Positions 1-8,171 of a stretch of 64,000 bases of DNA are shown one piece after another. Source of the stretch: Anthracocystis setariae (lineage: Eukaryota; Basidiomycota; Ustilaginomycetes; Ustilaginales; Ustilaginaceae); assembly GCA_928724745.1 (NCBI GenBank), contig CAKMXJ010000021.1:248001-312000 (forward strand). The letters are read 5' to 3'. Position 1 is the stretch's first letter, and each line of letters begins with the position of its first letter. The position numbers were made by a program, and so were the translations under genes. The notes beneath the pieces were generated by a model. The model searched no databases and was not told the DNA's origin. It saw only the letters and a program-made list of their open reading frames with translations.

Positions 1-1533
1 GTGGTCAAGATCCTCGGGAACAATGTAGGCATCGAAACCGTCGTAGCTGGGGGCGACCTGTCGAATGGCCTTCTGGAGCGACTCCTCAAAGGTTCGGCCG
101 ACCGACATGACCTCACCGACCGACTTCATGGAAGAACCGACCTCACGGTTGACGTGCTGGAACTTGCTCAAGTCCCACTTGGGGATCTTGGTGACGATGT
201 AGTCGAGTGCAGGCTCGAAGCAAGCGGTGGTGCTCTTGGTGACAGCGTTGGGCAACTCGGGGAGGGTGTATCCGAGCGCAAGCTTGGCAGCAGTGTAGGC
301 AAGCGGGTAACCGGTAGCCTTGGAGGCCAGAGCCGAAGAACGCGAGAGACGAGGGTTGACCTCGATCACACGGTACTCACGGCTGTCGGGGCTGAGAGCA
401 TACTGGATGTTGCACTCTCCGACAATGCCGAGATGGCGAATCACCTTGAGCGCAGCCGATCGGAGCATGTGGTAGTTGTCATCCGAGAGCGTCTGGGAAG
501 GAGCGACGACAATCGAGTCACCAGTGTGGATACCCAGAGGGTCGAAGTTCTCCATGTTACAGCAAATGATCGCATTGTCCTCCTGGTCACGGAGGACCTC
601 GTACTCGGACTCCTTCCAGCCCTTGAGCGACTTCTCGACAAGGATCTGAGGGGAGAGCGAGAGCGAACGAGCGGCCAGATCTCGCAGCTCGTCCTCGTTG
701 TCAGCGAAACCAGAACCAAGACCACCGAGAGCGTAGGCGGCACGGACAATGACGGGGTAGCCGATCTTCTCGGCAGCGGTAAGCGCGTTGGGGACGGTGG
801 AGACGGCCTCTGACTTGGCCACAGGGATGTTGATCTGGTCGAGAGCCTGGACGAACAAGTCACGGTCTTCGCACATACGAAGAACATCGACCTGGGAACC
901 CAGAACTTTGACGCCAAGACGGTCAAAGACACCCATCTCGTCGAGCTTGACACCGACGTTCAAGGCGGACTGACCGCCGAAGGTGAGGAGCACACCATCG
1001 GGACGCTCCTTCTCCAGGACGTAGGCAACATACTCGGGAGAAATGGGGAGGAAGTAGATCTGGCTTGCAAGCTGATGCGAGGTCTGGATGGTTGCGATAT
1101 TTGGGTTGATCAAGATGGTCTCGATACCGGATTCTTTGAGCGCCTTGATCGCCTGGGAGCCCGAGTAGTCGAACTCACCGGCCTGACCGATGGAAAGACC
1201 ACCCGAGCCGACCAGAACGACCTTCTTGACATCGGAGCGCTCGACCTTGGGTAGGTACTTGCTCCATTTTTGAAGACCAGTCGCGGCTGGCTCGATGTCC
1301 TTGACAGCTGCCTTGGCAACTGACGAAGGAGTTGGGGACTTGACGAGGGCCGAGGTGGAGAATCGCGATCGCAAGACGTGGCTACCTGAAGTAGCCAGGC
1401 TCTTTCGATTCAACGAGGCGGTGGCTGCTGCCTGACTATGAAGGTTGCGAGCTGCGTTGGGCAGCTGCGAGGTGGAAGCCACCTGAGAAGCCGAGTTGGT
1501 GCCTCGGGAGAAGGCGCGGATGCTCCGATACAT
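1..1533 (-). CDS. CPA2: Carbamoyl-phosphate synthase, arginine-specific large chain (partial, 3' part outside window)
   Basis: The large subunit makes carbamoyl phosphate from bicarbonate, ATP and ammonia passed on by the small glutaminase subunit; this is the entry to arginine synthesis. I translated 511 complete codons on the minus strand; the frame is still open at base 1, so more than half of the roughly 1,150-residue family length lies outside. The ATG at 1533 gives an N-terminus with several Arg, Ser and Ala and no acidic residues (begins [11 protein letters not shown]), like a mitochondrial presequence. The conserved core starts near residue 105 ([20 protein letters not shown]) and the first ATP-grasp segment lies near residues 255-275 ([18 protein letters not shown]). 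The presequence, and no fused aspartate transcarbamylase in the visible part, favour the arginine enzyme over the pyrimidine one. The start choice is supported by the continuity of the leader, but an upstream exon cannot be excluded. Confidence 0.93.
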   Translation of the reverse strand, partial: MYRSIRAFSRGTNSASQVASTSQLPNAARNLHSQAAATASLNRKSLATSGSHVLRSRFSTSALVKSPTPSSVAKAAVKDIEPAATGLQKWSKYLPKVERSDVKKVVLVGSGGLSIGQAGEFDYSGSQAIKALKESGIETILINPNIATIQTSHQLASQIYFLPISPEYVAYVLEKERPDGVLLTFGGQSALNVGVKLDEMGVFDRLGVKVLGSQVDVLRMCEDRDLFVQALDQINIPVAKSEAVSTVPNALTAAEKIGYPVIVRAAYALGGLGSGFADNEDELRDLAARSLSLSPQILVEKSLKGWKESEYEVLRDQEDNAIICCNMENFDPLGIHTGDSIVVAPSQTLSDDNYHMLRSAALKVIRHLGIVGECNIQYALSPDSREYRVIEVNPRLSRSSALASKATGYPLAYTAAKLALGYTLPELPNAVTKSTTACFEPALDYIVTKIPKWDLSKFQHVNREVGSSMKSVGEVMSVGRTFEESLQKAIRQVAPSYDGFDAYIVPEDLDH

Positions 1534-2046
1534 GATGAATCACAAGCTCGGAGGCGTTGGAAGAGGAGGATGAGTTTGAGGAGGACACCGAGGTGCTCGT
1601 CGCGATCGTCGTTCCGGAACGATTGCTCGCTATTCGTAGGGCTATGTGATCAAGTCGGCGTTGGACGAGATCGGGTTGGGCAGCGTCTGTGCGTCGCTAT
1701 GAAACTTGATCCAAGCAAGCTAGCTCGATAAGATGGAGAAGCGCGGAGATGTGGTATTGACAGGGAGCAGGGTCCGATGCTTGTACAGATCTCCGGGCTA
1801 GTAACCAGCTTGAATGAGGAGGAGCAGGAAGAAGGAAGCGGCTGTGGTGGTGATGCGAAGAGGGAAGGAAAGCAAAGCCGGCCTGATATCCGGAGGGGGA
1901 TTCTTAGGGAAGACGAGCGACGGTCGGAGGGGGGAACGAGTTCTGGCAATCAGAGCGGATGAAAAAGGTTTGAGCCATCTGCGTCCTAGTCAGACTCAGA
2001 ATTCACCACGTCCATGCGCACACAGTCCCAGCAGAGAAGAAGAAAG

Positions 2047-2077
<31 letters not shown>

Positions 2078-3867
2078 GTTCGCGTAGCCGACCGTCCGCG
2101 ACTGTGCTTTCCCGTTTGACTCACTCAACCACAGCAGCACAGTGCCTTGTCCACCAGCTTCAATCCTCTCTATAGCCATGCCACTCTTCTGGCAATCATC
2201 TTGTTTGAAGCATGCATGTGGTGGTCTAGTCACACTCATACTCATTCCGCTTCTACAGTGTAGTAAAGCTTTCAAGACTTCAAAGTAGTAGTGAGGATGC
2301 CGCTTGTTGCCTTCGATCACACTTTTCACCATTGCCGCAATCTCTTGCGAGTCAGTTCGAACGAAAAGCTGTCCCCTGATTGGTCGATCTAGCAGCTGTG
2401 ACTCTCCTCTCATTCACTCTCTCTTTCTCGTGTGACCTTTTTCGAAGTGCACGAGCTAGAAAGTTTGATTGGCTTAGGTCTCGCTTTGGACTCACTGTGC
2501 CGTCTAACTGTCGTGAATGACTCAGAAGAAAAAGAAGAAGATTTCAAATCACACGCTGCAGCTTCTTGGTACACTGACTTCAACCCAATTGTAAGACTTT
2601 TTAAAGTCTAATTCAACTTTTCTAAATTGAGGTGCATGAACTTGCAGCAACTTGCTCGTGATTTTTGCCAGTGGATTCCGGTCTAGTTGCAGTAGACCCA
2701 ACCAAAAATGAGCTCTTCTGCTCCACTTGAGAGAGGCTATCTGTTTTCCCTTCCTTCTTCGGGTGTTGCGAGATCAACCGACCCTTCTCGGTGAATCGAA
2801 TGGGGTTCTTATCGCGCTGGGCTCTTCTCAAGCTGTGTGAGAAATTGGCGATGGAAACGCTTCGATCGCGGCGAGAGGATCTGAACCGGCAGGCGAGTGG
2901 TTTCCTTCGGCTCTGCAGGCAATCTTCCTTGCCATTGGTTCTTGGCATGTTGACCGATCATAGGCCGTCCCCTCAACCGCAAACACCACCGCGGCGTTTG
3001 CTAGTCAAGCAGCAGCTGCTCTACTGGAAACGACGCCCACGCGGGGTTGAGGAGAAACAATGGAGCCGCTAACCCTAAATTGGAGCAGCAACCTGATTTG
3101 CGTGTCCTCGAGTCATCCTCGTTCGTGGTGGTGTCAAACGATCAACTGGCTTTGGTGACCAACCACATCTTGTTGAACTTCATTTTCGCCTTTTCGGATC
3201 GAGCCCCGAACCATCCATCGGCTTTCATGGAAGTCTCTTACTACCGCTTGAAGAAGTTCAGTCACGTGGATGATCTGCATCTGGAAGATCTTCTCTTGAT
3301 ATGATCGAGTGAGCTCCGAGCAAGATCCAGAGAACTTCTTTGCGTCACTCTTCGGGTTAACGTGAAAGAAAGCATCGGGACCAGATCTTGATCAGCCCCG
3401 ATATGCACCATGTTCCGGAATCTGAACATCATCATGGATCGACAATATCCTGCAGCTGAATCCTTTGTTACAGTATCGTTGCTGCAGCCTGACTCTGAGC
3501 CTGTGCCCTTGCTTCGAATCAAATCGTGCTGGCTGAGAATCATCATCCGCTTCCGAACGGCAGGTCAAGGCTTGCAACCGGAAGCAGCGGTTGCGCTCAT
3601 GCTGCGGCAAGGCAAGTCTTTGTTGTGCCAACCGAGCGTTTCCGCACTCGTTTGAGACGGTTTACAGAATGCGGAACCACGATTGCCTATTGATCCGCAT
3701 AAAACGGGGAGGTCCTACGCCTACTCTTTGCTTCTGCTCTGACATTCTCATCTGATCTCCACAATCTCTTCGATCCATCACGTACCTCTCAGAGCCAGTC
3801 CGAACACTTCTCCGTCTTCTCTGATATACTCTACATCGGAGACACTTGATCGATCCACAGAATCACT
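1534..3867. other. Intergenic region between CPA2 and the MYB-like gene (divergent promoters)
   Basis: About 2.3 kb with no reading frame I can support. Open frames here are short, overlap on both strands and show no family signature. It must hold the CPA2 promoter (right of 1533) and that of the MYB-like gene (left of 3868). The only distinct element is an A-tract at 2047-2073. Confidence 0.6.
2047..2073. repeat. Poly(dA:dT) tract, 27 bp, upstream of CPA2
   Basis: An uninterrupted run of 27 A on the plus strand, about 0.5 kb upstream of the CPA2 start. Such tracts commonly disfavour nucleosomes in fungal promoters; that role here is inferred. Confidence 0.9.
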
Positions 3868-4525
3868 ATGAAGAAACAAGAGCTCAAGCACGAGTTTGAC
3901 TCCGACACGTATGACGAGTTAGAGGAAAGCACGACACCCGCCAAGCCGATCAGGCAGGGGGTCAAGAAAGAAGGTGCTTCTTCTCCTGACAACAAGAAGC
4001 GTCAACGAACCCAAGGCTCTGGCCAGTGAGTATTACTGGTTCCGAAATCCTGTCAGTCATAGTGCCGTCTGCTCACCATCAGCTCGTTCGTTCACATGTA
4101 CTGAAAGAAAAAAAACTTGGGTGAGTAGTCTCGAACAATCGTAGTCGCTTGCTACGAGCAAGGACTGACGCATTACCCCCCCCCCCCCCCCCCCCCTCTG
4201 ATATCCACAGACTGCTGAAGAAGAGGAAGATTTTATTGATTGCATGCAGTCCTGCATCGCCAAAAACATGTCTCAGAATATCAAGAATTTCCCCAGGTAA
4301 GCTAGCTCTTCCTCGATCCTACAGATAAGATTGCGATCCTTACACAAAGACAACTTGTTGTGGAACAGACTGGATGCACGAAAGCTGGATGGATGTCTCA
4401 AACATTGGAGTGCCATCAGGCGTAAGATTGAGATCGAGAGGTTGGGTGTCGCTACCATCGACCGCAATGGTAAGAAGATCGACAAGGCCGAACGACTCAA
4501 GCAGAGCCCGAGCAAGATGAAGTGA
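3868..4525 (+). CDS. Small MYB/SANT-like DNA-binding protein, four exons including a 13-nt microexon
   Basis: I assemble four exons: 3868-4025, 4108-4120, 4211-4296 and 4369-4525, totalling 414 nt (137 residues plus stop). The introns start GTGAGT, GTGAGT and GTAAGC. Exon 1 encodes an acidic then basic N-terminus (MKKQELKHEFDSDTYDELEE). Joining exon 1 directly to the third exon breaks the frame; inserting the 13-nt exon restores it and reads QKKTW, placing a Trp directly before TAEEEEDFIDCM. Together with the later KHWSAIRRKI this gives the Trp spacing and acidic first helix of a MYB/SANT repeat (about residues 56-105). The tail is basic and ends KQSPSKMK. A nuclear DNA- or histone-tail-binding role is the family expectation; targets are unknown. 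The gene is convergent with DBP7. The frame logic is strong, but the microexon has an AAG acceptor and needs RNA evidence. Confidence 0.62.
4176..4196 (+). repeat. Poly(C) tract, 21 bp, inside intron 2 of the MYB-like gene
   Basis: Twenty-one consecutive C lie between a CTGAC branch-site candidate (4164-4168) and the CACAG acceptor (ending 4210). It sits where a polypyrimidine tract is expected, but pure C of this length is unusual and prone to length variation. Confidence 0.85.
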
Positions 4526-4655
4526 GCACAACAACTTTGAGTCAGCAGGAAGACGAAAACATCTGTCACACAACAATTCAAGAGCGATTCGATTGATTGA
4601 TGATGAAAAAGCAGACTGTACACCACATAGACGTGCGCCAGACCAGCAAGCCTTT

Positions 4656-7646
4656 TTAAGCGATCTGGAACTCGTCTGCACCATGAGCACCAAGCACACC
4701 ATGCTTCTTGCTCATCTTACCGAGCGCCCTAACCTTGGCGTACATCCTCGCCTCTGCATCCGTTTGCTTGGCCTTCTCTCCGGCGACACCTGCCGCAGCG
4801 GCTGCCTTGGCGGCCTCCCTAGCGAGCTTCTTGCTCCTGTTGGAGCCATCCACATTGGCCACAATGCTCTCGGTAAGCTTGGCGAGCGCTACCTTGTCAA
4901 GCTCAAACCCATCGCCTTTGGTCTTCTTCTTGGCTGCGCGTGTTTCGTAATCCGATCCTGCATCCTCATCGTCCGAGTCCGAGTCCGAGTCTGAGTCTGA
5001 CGAAGAAGCGTCTGAGTCCGAGTCTCTGCTGCGTTTCTTGATGACGTTCGTGGCTTCTTTGGTTGTAGCGGCGGAGGTTGCAGCCATGGCTGACGATTGA
5101 GCGCCCAGTGCGCGCGGTGCTTCGCGGAGGGCGAAGGCCTTTGCGAGATGACCAAGATGGAGTGCACGCACGTTGAAGTATTGCTTTTCTTCGGCCGAGT
5201 GTGTGGCATAGGCCCGGACGTGGGAGAGGAAAGCTTTGCGAGCGAGGACGCTAGGTCGCTCGCCAGAGATGACCCACCGTTCGAAAGCGAGCTGAACTTC
5301 TGTGGCTCGTGATTGATATTCGAGGGTTGCAGGCGTGCCACCCATTCCGTGGTGGAGGACAAGCTCGATGGATGCGGGACTGATCTTCTTGGCTTGACCC
5401 TGATTCTTGGAATCCACGACTGCGTCGTGGCCTTGAGAGCCGGACGCTTGAATGGTCATTTGGGCTTCAAGCACGTTGTCGACCCAGCCAAGTTCTTGCG
5501 GCAGAACCATGAGCCAACTCTCGCCAGGTCGGCCGACACGTGCGGTACGTCCAACTCGGTGAAGGTATTCTTCGATGCCTCCTTCGGTAGGCGGGTCGAG
5601 CTGAATTACACAGCCTACGTCGGGCAGGTCGAGACCACGACTGGCGACACTGGTACAGAGGAGGATGCTGCCCTGGAACCCTCCTTGTTGCGCGATCTCC
5701 TGAGCTTGCTTGTTGGAGGCGGTGCCAGAGAAGCCCTTCAGACTAGCAATACGCTCCTGTTGGCTCATGGAACCGTGAAGGCGGAAGATGGGCACACCGG
5801 GAATGAGCTCTGAAGTCGTGTGGGCGGGAAGCGCATCGTCTTGGGCGTCATCGGCAGCGTTGGGGTCATTTTCCTCCGCGTTCATCCGGGCACCACCAAG
5901 GGCGGCATAGTGAAAGTCGACCGAGTCGGTGCAGCTCATGAAGACAATGACGCGACCGGCACCAGCCTGGCGCACGGACGAATCGGCTTGATCTGATTGA
6001 CGGCGAGCTCGCGAGATGTACGCGCGTAGGAGGGACACCAGTGTGACTAGCCTGAGCTTGGGTGGTGTGGTGACAAAGCTCTGAGCGAGCTGCGCTGGGG
6101 CTGCAAACTTCAGAGGCTCCTTTCTAGCGCCACTTGCATCTTTTTCTGCGGCGTCCGTCGTTTGGGATGCTGTATCGTCCTTTGCGGGTCGGTCGGGCTG
6201 GATACCGCGGACGATCTTTGGATTGATCAAAGTCTTGCCTGCCAAGACCTGAACGTTTTCATCCAGCGTGGCGGAACAAAGAACGACTCTTCTTGCATGT
6301 GCCCACCATGTCATACCGAGCGTGTCGATAACGTCGTGATCCTGGATCCAGTCAAGATCGCCAGGAGAAGTACCTTCTTCGTAGCCAGGCATGGCTTGGC
6401 GTGCCGCAGTACAGGCAAGGTTGCGGCGACCGTCGAGAGCTCGAACGATGCCGGTGAGCTGCTCCTCGAAACCCATCTCGAGCAGGCGATCGGCTTCATC
6501 GAGAATTAGCCATCGGCATTTGCCGACATCAAAGCTGGAAGTGTTCTGCAGGTGATCGAGGAGTCTCCCTGGAGTTGAGACTAGGATGGGACATCCCTTG
6601 CGCAATCTTTGCTTCTCGTGGTTCTTTGTGGATCCACCAGAAAGCAATCCGGGGACGAGCCATCGTGTCCTCCTGATAGTGCCTTCTGCGTCTTGGCTCT
6701 GCTCCTTAAGACTGAGTGCTAACGAGACGAGCTTCTCCAAGACTTCATAAATCTGTCGGGCCAATTCACGTGTTGGCGCGAGAACGATGGCTAATGTCCC
6801 GACGGATCGATCGATGAACGACTCCTCGCAAAGAGGCAGCAGGCTTTGGACAATCGGTAAGAGATAAGTGAGCGTCTTTCCTGAACCGGTCTGTGCTTGG
6901 ATGAGGATGTCACGATCGAGGCCGGGATGCAACAGGTGCGGAAGAGCCGCTTTCTGAATCGATGTCGGATTCGACCCGATCTTCATCTTGGATGCCAGAT
7001 GATAGACCAGCAACGGGTCTAGGCCAAGCGAGGCAAAATCGGATCCTGCCGATGGTGCATTTGTGGGATCGTATGCGCGGCGTGTGAAAGCAAGATCGGC
7101 GGAATTTGGGTCTTCGAGCACACCATGAGCCGGGAAAAGGGCGCTGACTTTCCCCCCAGCAGCTGCCTTTGATGACCCAGCAGCAGAAGCGGTCGTCCTA
7201 GCAGCCGAAGTTTCAGAAGCCTTTCTTGTTGTAGGAGCGGTTCGAGGTGTAGCCTTGGCGGATCGACTGATTGTCAGCGTTGGCTCGAGTGCTGCAGATC
7301 GAGGATCAAATCTGGGAGCGCTGATGGCTGCAGATGTAGTGGCGGATCGAGGATCTGTCCTTTGCCTCTTAGCAGGTGCTGCGTCAACTCTCCTCGATGG
7401 TGACGAGGCTGCTGACGACTCCAGCACCGCGGCAGGGCGTGCTGTGAGCGCTGCTGCTACGGCATCTGTGACGCCTTCGGATGCTCCACTGGTGCTTGGT
7501 CTTGTCCCATTCCTTTTTTGCTGTTGTGCTGTCCTCTTTTGTGCGAATCGAGCCTTAGCCGTCTGCTTCGGGCGCTTGGAAGCACCTGCCGACGACGTCG
7601 AAGCAGGAGCAAAGTTGAGCATGAGCCCATCGTCGTCGTGATCCAT
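4656..7646 (-). CDS. DBP7: DEAD-box ATP-dependent RNA helicase Dbp7 (DDX31 family)
   Basis: Nucleolar helicase of early 60S subunit assembly. Motifs in order, numbered from the ATG at 7646: Q-motif region TSIQKAALPHLL near 229, Walker A AQTGSGKT near 250, APTRELARQ, STPGRLLDHL, DEAD in LILDEADRLLEMGF near 385, SAT near 457, and HRVGRTARVG near 700. The long spacer between DEAD and SAT (IQDHDVIDTLGMTWWAHARRVVL) and the RGLDLPDVGCVIQLDPP block match the Dbp7/DDX31 subgroup. The C-terminus carries an acidic Ser-Asp run and basic residues. At 996 residues it is longer than yeast Dbp7 because of Ala/Ser-rich N-terminal and charged C-terminal extensions. The frame is open to an ATG at 7709; I chose 7646 because MDHDDDGLMLNF resembles the family N-terminus. 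It is divergent from SDA1, which acts in the same pathway. Confidence 0.95.
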   Translation of the reverse strand: MDHDDDGLMLNFAPASTSSAGASKRPKQTAKARFAQKRTAQQQKRNGTRPSTSGASEGVTDAVAAALTARPAAVLESSAASSPSRRVDAAPAKRQRTDPRSATTSAAISAPRFDPRSAALEPTLTISRSAKATPRTAPTTRKASETSAARTTASAAGSSKAAAGGKVSALFPAHGVLEDPNSADLAFTRRAYDPTNAPSAGSDFASLGLDPLLVYHLASKMKIGSNPTSIQKAALPHLLHPGLDRDILIQAQTGSGKTLTYLLPIVQSLLPLCEESFIDRSVGTLAIVLAPTRELARQIYEVLEKLVSLALSLKEQSQDAEGTIRRTRWLVPGLLSGGSTKNHEKQRLRKGCPILVSTPGRLLDHLQNTSSFDVGKCRWLILDEADRLLEMGFEEQLTGIVRALDGRRNLACTAARQAMPGYEEGTSPGDLDWIQDHDVIDTLGMTWWAHARRVVLCSATLDENVQVLAGKTLINPKIVRGIQPDRPAKDDTASQTTDAAEKDASGARKEPLKFAAPAQLAQSFVTTPPKLRLVTLVSLLRAYISRARRQSDQADSSVRQAGAGRVIVFMSCTDSVDFHYAALGGARMNAEENDPNAADDAQDDALPAHTTSELIPGVPIFRLHGSMSQQERIASLKGFSGTASNKQAQEIAQQGGFQGSILLCTSVASRGLDLPDVGCVIQLDPPTEGGIEEYLHRVGRTARVGRPGESWLMVLPQELGWVDNVLEAQMTIQASGSQGHDAVVDSKNQGQAKKISPASIELVLHHGMGGTPATLEYQSRATEVQLAFERWVISGERPSVLARKAFLSHVRAYATHSAEEKQYFNVRALHLGHLAKAFALREAPRALGAQSSAMAATSAATTKEATNVIKKRSRDSDSDASSSDSDSDSDSDDEDAGSDYETRAAKKKTKGDGFELDKVALAKLTESIVANVDGSNRSKKLAREAAKAAAAAGVAGEKAKQTDAEARMYAKVRALGKMSKKHGVLGAHGADEFQIA

Positions 7647-8171
7647 CTTGAGTGGTTTGACTGGTATTAGGTGGGAAGCAAAATCGATCGTGTTAGTGAG
7701 GATGAGCAAGTGTCAGAATTTGCCTGCAGCGGTGCAATACAAGTCAGGGTCCCAGCTTCTTTTTTTTTCAAAATGGTTCTCCACGCAGTGCTCCCGCACC
7801 AGACCAAAGTTCTCAAATTTTCTTCCTGCAGCTGACATCTTACGAGTCCGTCTCCCGAAACAGTCTGTACTGCTTGTCTGTTGCCGCCATTTTTGAGCAG
7901 TCAAGGGATTCAGGGTCGAAGGCGAGAAAAAAAAAAAAAAAAAAAAAGGTCGGAAATTTTGCCATTCGCATTTGACTTTTTTTTTTTTTTTTTTTTTTTT
8001 TTCTTTCGCAGCCACACAAGGCAGCGGAAGGGTGCGGAGACTCTATCCTGAGTCCCTGTTTAGCCTTCTTGACAGCCAACATCTCTACCATCAACTGTCT
8101 TGATCGTCACAGGCTGATAGCGGAGTCATTCAAAAGCCTCCGTCTTCATATATTGCCTAGGATCAGACAAA
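7647..8171. promoter_or_regulatory. Bidirectional promoter of DBP7 and SDA1 with facing A21 and T26 tracts
   Basis: This 525-bp gap separates two divergent ribosome-assembly genes. It contains an A-tract at 7927-7947 and a T-tract at 7977-8002, 29 bp apart, so the two arms could also pair. Between and beside them are GAAATTTT-type sequences (near 7953, and AAATTTTC near 7816), which resemble the RRPE element of yeast ribosome-biogenesis genes. Control of both genes from here is inferred. Confidence 0.6.
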
